From positions 157,507-221,506 of the forward strand of contig JAMDHS010000032.1 of the NCBI GenBank assembly GCA_029717555.1: 64,000 nucleotides of DNA. Reading direction: 5' to 3'. The notes under the pieces are model-generated. The model saw nothing but the letters and a program-made list of their open reading frames with translations. It had not been told where the DNA came from and searched no databases. This document shows positions 10,308 to 21,073 of this stretch, piece after piece. This DNA comes from Peribolospora baueri. Taxonomy: Eukaryota > Basidiomycota > Peribolosporomycetes > Peribolosporales > Peribolosporaceae. The first letter of the stretch is position 1; every line of letters begins with the position of its first letter. Made by a program: the position numbers and the translations under genes.

Positions 10308-12738
10308 CTAAATCTTAGCCTTCCCGAACATCGAGTCCATATCTCCGCGGGCCCAAGATGCGAGGAGGACGCCCTGGGGGCCGTGGACGGGGTAGGGGGG
10401 GGGGGGGCCAACCGTGGCGGCGTGAGGTTAATCATTCAGTCAATACTCGACTCGGGCCGACCCGACTTCGTCTTCGGCGTCGAGGCCGATCTCGGACTCA
10501 CCGCGAGCGCCGTCTTGGCCGGCACCTTGATCCCTTTGACCTTGTCCTTGGCGTCCACGGCGGCGCTGCTCTCGTCCTTGGCGACGACCTTGCCAGCGCC
10601 CTCCTCGCCTTTATCGACCATCTGCTTCTTCGCACCGTTCCCCTCGGCGTCCACCAGGGCTTTCACGTTCGCGTCCATCCCTTCCAGGTCCTTTTGCGTG
10701 AGCGCCGAGTTGCCTGAGCGCTGCAGGGCTGCGACCACCTCAGCGCGGGAGAAGAAACGAGCGTCTATGGAGGCGGACGGAGAGAGAGAGAGAACGACGG
10801 AAGAAAGAGGTGAGTCATCCACAAAGGCCAGGCCAAAACGATGTCGATCGAAAGAGGACGACAGCGGGGGCCAACTGACCTTCCAACTCGTTGTCCAGGT
10901 CCAGACGGATCTTTTCACCGGGCACTGCTTCGGCAAACAGGCCAGCCATCATGTTGGCCGGGAAAGGCCAAGGCTGATTCGTTGGTTCCGACAGTCCGTC
11001 AGCCTCGGACGCGAAAGAAAGAGAAAGCGTTGCGCGGCTCACGACCAGTCCAGGTGAGCAGTTCAGCCGCCGTGTCCTTCACCCACCTGACTCGAGTGAT
11101 AGACAATCTTTCCAAGCTGGATTCCAGCCTCTTCGAGCACCTCGCGACGCACCGCCTGCTCGAGCGCCTCTCCCGGCTCGACGAAGCCGGCGAGGCACGA
11201 GTAGAAGCCTATCGATGCGAGAGCGCGCGTCCGCATGGAGACGAACGGCAACGTTGCACAGGTCAGGACACCGTAACTTATACCAAAGTGTACACGCATG
11301 AATTCGCAGACAAACGACGCTGCATAGACACTCGCCTTTGGGCCAAGTCTTCTGACGACCGAGGAGGACCTTGTCGTTTTCCGGCGAGACGATGGCCATA
11401 ATGATGACCGGATCGGTGCGCGGGTAGTTGTAGTTTTGCAAGCCTTTCCTGTGGCGGCACGGAGTCAGCGGAGGAAAGGGAAAAAATAGGTCTGAATGAG
11501 CCGTCACGCTCGCCGATTTGAGCTAGTCAACAGCCACCCGCTACCAAACGATCTGCTCACCCGCTGGGGCACTCGCGTACATGCTCGCTCCCCTTGGCCA
11601 TGGCCTCCAACGCGGAGCCATGAGCCGCGGAGCCGAGCAGAGAGATGCAAGAGCGCTTGTATCCTCCCCATAGAGCGTACATGCGACTGGCACATCCTGG
11701 ACAGTACTAGGTCGGGATGGGGCGTGTATAAAATGGGAACGGGACGTGAGCGGACGCACACAAACATAGGGGAGGCGGTATGCCTGAGGGCTCACTGTGT
11801 TACGCTCGTTCCAGTCGATCAAGCTCCTGGCCTGTGCGACGACACCGGCGTCGTGGTCGTCCCAAGTGCCGGCCGTCAGGCTGCGCGTGTCCACAAAGTT
11901 GTACTTTCCGGTCTTCTCGAGCTTCTGGAGCAGCTCTTGGACCGGTGACTCTGTGTTCACGTCCACCTCCGGGGCGCGGTAGGTGAGGGAGAGAGCAAAA
12001 TAAGGCGTTCCCGTCGGCGCGCTGGCGCTGGCGTTCGTGTTAGTGCCCGAGGCAGCCGCCGAAGAGGCGGGCTGGCCGGGGAGCGAGTCTGCACCCGTCG
12101 CTGACTCGTCAATGCCGAGGAAGACGAGCGCGAGCTGAGGAGGAACAAGGCCCTCGGTTTGCTTCTTCACGTCGACGTTGGGACCAGCACCCACGCTGTC
12201 GTCGATCAGAGAGCCCTTCGGTCCGAAAACTTCGCATTTGCTCGCATCCTGTCCCCGCAGCGCCGGAGGAAGGGAGCCAAGGACGGCGGGGGCGACGTCG
12301 GACCAGGAGAGAGTAGCGAGCTTTCCATTGAGAGGAGAGGACTCGTCAGCGTGCGCGAGAGGGTTGAGGTTCTTCAGAAGGACGAAGCGAGTGGTCGGCT
12401 GGGTGAGGGTGGAGGTCAGGAAGCTCGCGTTCTGGCGCAACCAGGATAGCCTAGAGAGGACGAAAATGGAACGGCGGAGAGAGGCAGGATGACGACGCCC
12501 GACTCAGTCTAGCATGCTCGCGTCTTCCCTATCTCTCCCCATGCGAGCCCCAAAGATAAGCCTAACCTGTTAAGCCTTGAACCCGCGTAAAAGTTAACTG
12601 CATGAAGCGCAAAGATCGGCTGAGTTCAAAATTGAGCCTGGGGGCGATCGGATACGATCAAGGCTTGTGCGCCTGCCTGCGGCTATGGCCTCACTGCACA
12701 AGCATCACGCGGATAAAATGCGTACCTGTCTGTGCCAT
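10308..12738 (-). CDS. NPY1: NADH pyrophosphatase (NUDT12/Npy1-type Nudix hydrolase), peroxisomal form
   Basis: Nine exons (minus): 12726-12738, 12567-12597, 11796-12450, 11561-11706, 11336-11448, 11087-11208, 10880-10973, 10502-10764, 10308-10373; 500 aa, all phases consistent. It starts MAQT then [11 protein letters not shown], the NPY1/NUDT12 opening. Zn-ribbon ligands are probably C235, C238, C253 and C279; the gap between the last two is about 20 residues longer than usual. The Nudix box is complete (G327 ... E333 ... REVLEEAGI ending at 349), followed by [11 protein letters not shown], the NADH-type signature, and ELEDARFF. The enzyme splits NAD(H) to NMN(H) and AMP. The C-terminus is AKI, a known PTS1 variant. 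Intron 5 uses a GC donor (AAAG|GCGAGT). Intron 8 contains C13 (sense). Retaining it gives a different C-terminus with a stop at 10436. Confidence 0.93.
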
Positions 12739-13324
12739 CTTGAGCGCGTTTCCTCTAAATCGTACGTCTTTTACGAATGGATGCAGGGGCAAGAGGAGTG
12801 GAGGAGGCACGGAGACGGCCGGGAATCGTGCGTGCCTGGTCACGTGGATGCCCCGCTTTTCATTTGTTTCATCGTGCATTCCTGATCACACGTCGCTCTC
12901 CTCCTATCCCCTCCTATCTCCTCCTATTCCTTTTGCTTCAATCGCATGTCACGTGCCGCGGGTTTAGATATCGCCGTTGTTGCCCCCTTCGCGTACCTGC
13001 GTTGGGAGTAAGAGCGCGTGCGGACTGCGGCACCCTATTCAGCGCCTGGACAGAATCTATCGCGAGGCTCCACTTGGCGACTCTCCAGTGCACCGTCCAC
13101 CATCTTCCTTTCCGGTCGCTCGTCTCTTCTCGCGACGCGCGAGCATTCGTGCTCTTCACCCACCCATCGCATCCCAGGCGTTGGACACGCCTCGTCTCAC
13201 GTCGCATCTCCACTCACCTCACCCCACCCAGACCTGTACGCGTCCCTTCAACGATTCCTCTCGGCACGCTCGGCTGTTTTCCCGCGCGCGCTGCCCCTAT
13301 CGCTCCAGGTCGAAGCATTCGCGT
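12739..13324. promoter_or_regulatory. Divergent promoter NADH pyrophosphatase / RasGEF with two CACGTG sites
   Basis: Between two start codons facing away from each other. Two GTCACGTG E-boxes occur, with cores at 12841-12846 and 12950-12955. A CTCCTATC/CTCCTATT run (12897-12930) lies between them. The 13000-13320 part is CT-rich and probably the RasGEF leader. The sites match the Cbf1-type RTCACGTG consensus; binding is inferred. Confidence 0.55.
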
Positions 13325-16300
13325 ATGACTCCCTCAGCTACCCCTTCCGTACCCCCTCGCCGCCGGCCTTCCTATGTCTTCTGGGATCGGACGCGCAAAT
13401 CTTCGGGCTCTTCCGCCCACAACACCACCGCCGTCGAACCCGCTCCGGTGAAGGCGCTCCATGACGACGATGCGCAGCAGGCTGCTCAAGACCCGGCGTT
13501 CGGCGACATGCACAAAGTTGCGTCGGCGACTGCGACTTCCGGACCGTCTGATGGTCTCGGCAACGTTGAAGGCGGCGCGAATGGGGGCAATCAGGACTTC
13601 GACGAGGAACTGGACTGGAAAGAGCGGAGGGAATTGGCCATGCAAGTGGCCGTCGGGCTGACGGCTCCGCAGGCGGCTGGAAGTGGGAATGGGGATGAAG
13701 GCGATGGCGACTTTGGGCTGCCTCGACCTTCGTTCGACAGCTTCACATTCCCTTCCTTCGGTAGTTCGCCGCCGGCGTCGCTCCAAAATGACGTCGGCGC
13801 AGGTCAGGAAGGCTCCGCGCAGCTGGTAACGGCGGACGCTAGGGCGCACCCGCAGCTTCAACATGTCTTCGGCGTTCCTCGCCTCTTCACCGTTCCGCCG
13901 TCGCCCGAGAACCCCTCGTCGGCACGGGCTCATCGCGATCCTCGCACTAGTCGGCAAAGTGTCCTGAATCCTTCTGGGAGGGATAGGAGCGGCTCTTTGG
14001 GGCATATTGACGAGCTGCGCTCGCGAGGCGGACGCTACGAGCGCCCTCACGACGGCCGTCAAAACTCTCATGCTCCCGGCATGAGCGTCGACGGCGGTCG
14101 CCCGATCTCCCCCAGCGCTGCCAGCGTGTCCGAGACGGAGACTTTCATACACGAATTGCGCCAAGCGAAACGTCCTCACCAAGGGATAGTGGGTGCAGAC
14201 GAAGCGGGCATGAGCTTCAGTGCGGACGAAGGCGACGAGTACACCGATGATGATGGCGAGTATGACATTTCGTACGCAAGCCAAACGGAGGTTGATGTTG
14301 CCCAAGGCAAAGACACCCGAGCGTGGACGCGATATATGACGGACGAGGATGAGGATGCGACTCGATACGACTCAACTTCGCGTTCCACGCATCCCAGTGG
14401 GCTCACCCCTACCCCTGCAGATCCACACGCTGCGGTCACTCCGACGCCTGTTCAACCTTCCCCGCAGGCCAATAGGTCGCGCTCCGGTTCCTCCTCCTCT
14501 AGCCTTGGCCGTTCCGGTCAACAGCACGGCGCAAGGCAGGCGCCGGCCAACGATGAGGGCACCTCGCCGAGTGGAAGTGTGGTTGGGGATTCCAGTGGCG
14601 CCGGGAGCGTAGGCGGCAGCAACCACAAGGGAAGGTCGCGCGAGGGTAGCTCGGTCTCTGGAGCAGGAGGTAGTGGCGGTAGCGGAGCGGGAGGTGGCCG
14701 CTCCAGAAGCGGCAGTTCAGCAAGTCTGCTGAGAGAGATCGGCGTGCCCAAGAGCCAGGCGTCCTTCGTCATCGCCGTCGTGGGGCACCGCCACGTCGGA
14801 AAGTCTACCGTGATCAGGAAGGGTCTCCGGCAATTTGGGCTAAGTAGGCCGGTCGTGCTGAGTGATCGCGGTGAGTGGCAGCGCTTCGGTTGGAACCTAC
14901 ATTGTGTATATGCGCGCCCCTCATACTGTCACTTGTCTTATTTCACCCGTATGTCTGCAGTCACCTCTCATTCCACCGTCTGCGTCGTGGATTCTGAGCA
15001 GCGGACCATCGAAGTGCTCGAGATTGAAGCCTCTGTGCTACTCAGTGGCCCTGGCAAGCGTTTCGCTTGGCCCAAGTTCTTGCCTCGAATCGATGCCGTC
15101 ATTCTATGTTATGATGCTGGTAATATTGCCAGCTTCCGAGGCATGAGTGATCTTCTGGGTGAGTGTATGCTGTGGCGGGTGAGAACTTGACTCGGAGACC
15201 GGCTGAACGTGGCTTTGCGTCTCACTTGCAGAGGAGTTTGCCATGGCTAGCTTGACGACCGTCATGCTTGCTTGCAAGTCTGAGATCGTGCCCAAGGCGG
15301 TGGATCCATACTACGCTTCCGATATGGCATTTGTTTACAAGGTTGGGCTGGCAGAATGCACTGTCGAGAGCGAGGAGGGAAAAAGGAGGATGCGCGACTG
15401 CTTCTCTTATCTCGTCAAGGAGGTGGCCAAGTCCCGCAAGGGGATGGAGAAGAAAGACCACACGAACACGGCCTCTTCCCCCACGACGGGTTCGGCGTCT
15501 GGCGATGTCGGATTGAAGAGGGCGGGGGGCAAGAGCCTCAAGTCTGAGAGCTCCTTAGACTCATTGGCGTCCCAGCTGTCTAGCGCACCTTCTTCTTCTT
15601 TGCCCGTACTTCCTCGCAGCGATAGCCTTCCCCGGACTGCCGTCTCTTCCGCCCCACCAACGCTGGCAAATGCGCCCGGAGAAAGCCAGCAGGGTCAGCG
15701 AGCCACAACTTCTCCGGCAGCCGCCGCCGGTGTTCCTGGCGTTCCTGCATCTGCCTCGGACGAGACTGTCTCCGAAGATCCCTCCGCTGCTCGTGGGGCT
15801 CAGCCCAAGAAACACACCGATGCTGGATCGTCTTTGGCGGCCAGTGCCTATAGCGAGACGTCGTCTTCGGTTCACTATGGAGCAGAGCTAGGAGAGGATC
15901 CTGCTCTGAAGGAGGTCATGGAGAAGACGCGGAGGGGGATCCTCGAATCGTGAGTCTCGTATTCTTGCTCGACCATTTCGTTGGCTCGCGAACATTTTCT
16001 CACCGTCTCTACCCCATCGCCATATTCCTCTTGGATGTGTGTACAGTCGAGCCAGCGGCGGATACGTCACCCTGGAAGAGCTTTGGGACAAGTTCTTCTT
16101 TGCTGGCGTCTCTAACAACGGTGAGCGATCTTGTGGTATGTGTCTCACCAGAGGCCGTTTATGACTCATTGTTCCGACTTCTTTCCAACAGACGAGCGCT
16201 TCGTGCATACTTTCTTGGTCTTCTATCGAGCGTTCACGCGCCCGATCGAACTTTTGAAGCAGATAGCCATTCGATTTGAGGACCTGGCTGGTCGAGACGA

Positions 16301-18073
16301 AGGTCCCGGGTCTGCTATCGTCAGATTCGCCATGATGAGGTGAATCCCCCTTTACCTTGTTGAATCGCCCATTGCCGTGTCAGCATCTGACCAAGCTTGC
16401 TTCCGCGCTCAGACTTGTAAATCTACTCGGCGACTGGCTGGAGCAGTACCCGGGTGACTTCTCGCATCCTCGGACGTACGCACTGTTGCGCCAGTTCTAC
16501 GATGCCCTCTCCCGGCACCATTACACGATATACGTTGCGACTCCGCTCCTGTCCCTCATTCAAGTGGCCGAAGGCGTGCCCGATCTTGATGGTCCATGGG
16601 CAGTTTCGGCTGAGGACGAGGCACAAGTCGATGGTGTGGAGGGCGGAAAATCAGCTCCTGCTCAAAACGCGCCGTTCAAGTCGATGGGCAGCGTGGATAC
16701 CCCGGCATCCATAAAGAGTGGAAGCACCGGCGGAGGCGCGAATTCCTCTTCTAATCCTCCGGCCATCTCGATGACGAATGCTGATCCGGGCAGCGAGCAA
16801 TCGAGAGCTGCGTCGCGCACGACGTCTCACGGTTCTTCATCTTCTGGGCATTTAAACAAGCCCGGAGGGGACTTGTCCGCAGCTCACGGCCGGGCGCGGA
16901 GCGCATCGGACGTCACGAACGCGACCGGAGAGGGTGCAGCCAACCGCGCCTTGAGCTTCTTCGTCGGTAGCGGTTCATACCTTAGCCAGAGCACAGGCGT
17001 TGAAGTTGCTTTGAGGGGTATCCACTCCAAGATCTCCGACGCGCTGGCTTCGGTTCCCGAGGAAGCCATCGTCACTCAACTGAATAGGATTGAGTGGGAG
17101 CTCTTCATGGCTATCAGTCCGAGGGATTTACTTCGCCATGTTCTCGTCCCACGCGACAAGCGCGCGCAGAATGGCCCGGTGGCAAGGTCCATCGCTCATT
17201 TCAACTATGTGTCGTCTTGGTGAGTGACATGAATTGGTCACTTCAGCTCCATAGCAGATCGTTGATTGATACTTTCCGCGTTTCCCGCTGCTCCAGGGTG
17301 TGCACGATCATCCTCGCCCAGTCCAAGACGAAGTCTCGCGCGCGTATGCTGGAGAAATTCATGCACATTGCCCAGCTTCTGCGGGTAGAAAATAATTACA
17401 ACACACTGATGGCCGTCCTGGCGGGCTTGAGCAGCGCCTCAATCCATCGTCTCAAGGCGACACGTGAACTGATCCAGGGCAAGCCTGTCAACAAGGTGTA
17501 CCAGAGCCTCTGTAGGCTGATGCACCCCGATCGTAGCTTTGCCGCGTACAGGCTGGCGCTCAGCAATTCGGAGGGTCGCACGGTTCCTTATCTGTGAGAC
17601 ATCTCGACGCCTTTTACAGTCCTATACCGTGCATGGCTGACTGTCTCTGCTTTGGCTCCAACCTGCTTCCTCATTCCACCTCTCAGGGGTGTGCATCTGC
17701 AAGACGTGCTGTCCATCTCGGATGGCAACAAGTCCGTACGTCTCTCGGACGGCAACATCCATTGGCGCAAGTTCAGTCTTATGGACGAGGCCGTCATGGC
17801 TATTGTCCAGTGCCAGACATACTCGAAGACGCCGCGCAGGGATCAGTCCATCGAACGGCTGATCATGGACGTGCCAGTCATGGACGAGGAGGTGAGCTGT
17901 ACGGACGCCGGGACTGGCGAGCATTTCGCAATCGACTCACTGATCTGGATGGTGGAGCACCGTCCTTCCGCGTACCGCAGACCCTATACGAGCACTCACT
18001 CGCTGTCGAACCGCGCCAATCGGCCAATACGACCCCGTCGAACAAGCTCAAGAAGTTGATGGGCGGCAACTGA
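13325..18073 (+). CDS. Ras guanine nucleotide exchange factor (CDC25 type) with an N-terminal degenerate GTPase-like domain
   Basis: Nine exons: 13325-14870, 14961-15158, 15232-15949, 16047-16120, 16192-16339, 16413-17219, 17297-17593, 17687-17891, 17981-18073; 1,361 aa, phases consistent. I chose the ATG at 13325 (MTPSATP); an upstream frame is open but its ATG is far away in a CT-rich leader. Residues 1-475 are Ser-rich and disordered. About 480-640 form a Ras-like P-loop domain (GHRHVGKS) lacking a clear DxxG and with CKSE in place of NKxD. RasGEF_N is at about 820-910 (GGYVTLEELWDKFF ... LVNLLGDWLEQYP). The catalytic CDC25 domain is at about 1075-1330 (LNRIEWELFMAI, the MLEKFMHIA helix, NNYNTLMAVLAGLSS). 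It should load Ras-family GTPases with GTP at membranes and may govern morphogenesis or cAMP/MAPK signalling (inferred). No SH3 domain is seen. Confidence 0.92.
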
Positions 18074-18926
18074 TCTGTCAGATCTCGCTCGAGATAGCGG
18101 AATCGGACACCTTTACACGACATTTTCAGAATACCCAGGATGTTGTTCGACGCAAGACGTGGCGTGACGAACGAGGCGGTCAAGCGATTGATACCGTCAC
18201 CGTTCCAGCTCTCTTCCATTGGTTCCTTCTATCGCGCTTTTGTTTAGTCTTGGGCATTCGAGTCGATTCGCTATTGTGGATACCCCGCTGTCTTTGCGCA
18301 ACCTTGATCACCTCCTGGTCATGGGGCTCTCATTTGCCATGTTGCGACTGAGTGCCCTCGGCCCTGCGCGTGAAGAGCTGTTCATTCCCCTCATCATTTT
18401 GTCTCGACTCGCGACGACCTTGTATTGCTACCGTCCCGTTGAAAGCGACCTAGGAGTCTCCAGACCTTCAACAAGGCAACGTCTGTGCACGTGATACGTT
18501 CGTCGCGTGCTCTATCGACGCGCCAACGTTCGTCGACGGTCCTTCTTTCGTGCTCCTCCATGCTCATTGCGCCTGGCTCAGGTCTGTTTTCTTTTGCGTG
18601 CGAAAGAGTGCTAATAAAAGATGGCGACGGGAATAAGGGTGTGGGTACGTGTAGGCGTGAAGGGTGCGCGTGTGTGCTCACGTGAACGTGCGCAGTCAAG
18701 CCCGTCCGACCACCACGTTCGGCCGAACACCGCCGGGATGGCGACGCGTGAGACGTCACTAACTTCGGCAACGTCGTCCAAGGGAACAGATATTAAATGG
18801 CAGACATCACTTCTCTTTCCTCCCATCAGCTCACTTCATTCGGCCTTTCACTGTCCCTCGAAGCAGCAACAGCAGCTCCGCTCCCGTGGACCCTTCCACT
18901 TCTTCACCCACTTCACGCTCAGCGCC
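18074..18926. promoter_or_regulatory. RasGEF 3' region and dienelactone hydrolase promoter
   Basis: No gene supported. Two CACGTG cores occur upstream of the hydrolase, at 18488-18493 (reverse strand reads ATCACGTG) and 18679-18684 (TCACGTGA). The last 130 bp before the ATG at 18927 are CT-rich with the run TTCACTT/CTTCACCC, typical of a short fungal leader. Confidence 0.5.
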
Positions 18927-20714
18927 ATGTCTACCGCGGCCGACATCAAGCCAGAGGCGACCGCCACGACCGACGCAGCTCCGCCTCAGCCGGCGCCCGC
19001 TTTGGCCGCCGCACCCGGGGAGCCCTCTGAAACGACGGGAGTCACCGAGCCCGCTGCTCCTCAGCCTGCAGAGGCACCCGCCGAGGCTTCGTCGTCCAAA
19101 GCACCTGCCGACGAGGGTGAGCAGAAGGGGTTGTGCGAAAAGGTGAGCGGGCGATGCATTCGGGACGGTCGTAGATTGGCTAGGCGACGCCCTTATAACC
19201 TGTATAAGACACAGTCCTGAACGTCGAACCCCCGCCCCCCGCTTTACCCCTGTCCCGATGTGACGCTTCTCCGGATGTACTACGTTTGGACTGTGCACAG
19301 TGCATAACCGGTGTTGTGATGACCGGTACCCCGGCAGGCCAGAAGACCCATAACTCTGCCGCAGGTTTTGACGTCTACACGGCCCTCCCACCTCCGAAGG
19401 AGGTGGCAGAGGGCGACAAGGACAAGACCGGGAAGAAGCCTGTCATCGTCCTCGGTCCCGATGTCTTCGGTCTTGGGATCCCCAATTCCATGCTAGTCGC
19501 CGATAGGCTGGCCAAGGAGACGGGATACAGGGTCGTCATCCCGGACTACTTCTTCGGTGAGTCAAGCAGCCAGCCGGTCGATCGACATCTCGATCGAGGC
19601 GTCTCGTGGTATTGTGATTCCATGCTCCTTGGACCTGCATCCATCGCCTGCCTTCTGCTCTGTCTTCGTTTCTCGACTAGGAAAACCGTTTTCTTGCGGC
19701 GACAGCCTTTTGAAGAACGAACCGTCGGACAAGATCGGATTCTTTACGAAAGTCGCCTTTATGTCCAAGCTCGTGCCCTTCTTCCTAGTGAACTTGCCCA
19801 CTGGCAAAAATTGGGAGGCTACTCGGAAGGTGAGGAAACACCACCGACGGTAGATCGGCCGCGCGGACTTTTCATGATTTCTTCAAAATTACCTCCGTGC
19901 TAAGCCGCCAGCGCGGCCGCTGAAAGCGTCGTTGACCAACGACTCACACCTACGCTCTTGACTTTGCATGCCGCTCTGCTCTCTTCCAGTATCTTAAAGA
20001 ACTCAGGGCGGATGAGAGCGTTGGAAAGATTGGAATGATCGGGTGAGCATGTTACGCCGGGTTTCATATGGTAAACGGCGTCCTGCAGGTTGAGCGTCTG
20101 ACCCTTCTCGCCCCAACCGATGCCTTCACCCACCTTTTCTTTTCTCCGCAGCTACTGCTACGGCGGGAAGATGACCGTGCTCGCCGCGATAGACAAGCTC
20201 ATCGACTGTGGCGTATTATGCCACCCGAGTGCGCTTTCTGTCTCCGAGGCGTCCAAGGTCCAGGTAAGAACAACGTTGGGAGGAGCAGAGGAGACCTTCT
20301 GAGACAGTCTGGAGCGCTCACTCTCCCTGTATGCTTATTTTCCGGTGGAAATCGTACTCCGATCGCAAGGTACCCTTGCTCTTCCAAATGGCCGAGGAGG
20401 ACCACACGTTCAGCGAAAAGGAGAAGGAAGGGTTCCTTAAGACGCTCAAGGAGCGTGGCTTGCTCGACAGCGGCAGCAAGACATACGAAGGTGCGTGAAA
20501 GTCCATCGTCTCCCCAAGCCCGCCAGGCTCTTCCCATGGAACGGTCTTGTGCACTCAGACTGTCCACCTCTCGCCACCTTTCTACTTCCCTCCCCTCGCA
20601 GGCACCGTCCACGGCTACGCCTGCCGTCCAGCGCTGTGGAACCCAAAGATCAAAGAGGCCTACGAGCAGACGATGAAAGCGTCCGTCGACTTTTTCCACG
20701 AACGGCTCGGCTAG
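18927..20714 (+). CDS. Dienelactone hydrolase family protein (alpha/beta hydrolase)
   Basis: Seven exons: 18927-19142, 19301-19556, 19681-19829, 19990-20042, 20152-20263, 20370-20490, 20602-20714; 339 aa. The first exon encodes a 72-aa Ala/Pro/Glu-rich leader that the family usually lacks. The catalytic core follows: the nucleophile is Cys227 in GYCYGG, the acid probably Asp273 (MAEEDHTF), and the histidine His306 in TVHGYA. The oxyanion and cap region includes GPDVFGLGIPN and IPDYFFG. Family members hydrolyse dienelactone or related esters and lactones, usually in the cytosol; the substrate here is unknown. The exon 6 acceptor is AAG rather than CAG/TAG (20367-20369); the frame allows no nearby alternative. 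The 18927 ATG follows AGCGCC and is in frame with the rest. Confidence 0.9.
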
Positions 20715-21073
20715 ACCCGTCTTGGCCCTCCGTTCTTGTCGCAGCCGCTTTCCCGCGCCACGATACCTTTGATTCTTTGACACGAAGCTGCCGAGGCCGA
20801 TGTAATCTTGTCTAAACACACCCTGTCGTGTCGGTACCTCTACTCGTTTGCTACCCATGTGGGATGTCCCATTCACCACTTCGTTTATGCTGTAGTAGCC
20901 TCGTCCTCTTTCCGCTTCTAACAATGTCAATGTCTCGGCGCCTGTGATGATTGTCCGTTAATTAATCAATCTCCCCCCACGAGCTTCCATGATGAACGCC
21001 TCGCCGACGACGTCAAGAAAAAGCGCTTCGTTGATGGCATGGAGACCCCCACGCTTTCACGGCATCGTCCACG
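20715..21073. other. Convergent intergenic region, hydrolase / kinesin-8
   Basis: Contains the two 3' ends; TTAATTAATCAAT near 20959-20970 is a plausible polyadenylation neighbourhood. Nothing coding seen. Confidence 0.5.

Noticed and set aside
12977-13324. Earlier start of the RasGEF (position 12977)
   Set aside because: No in-frame ATG with good context; the Arg/Ser/His-rich translation looks like a CT-rich leader.
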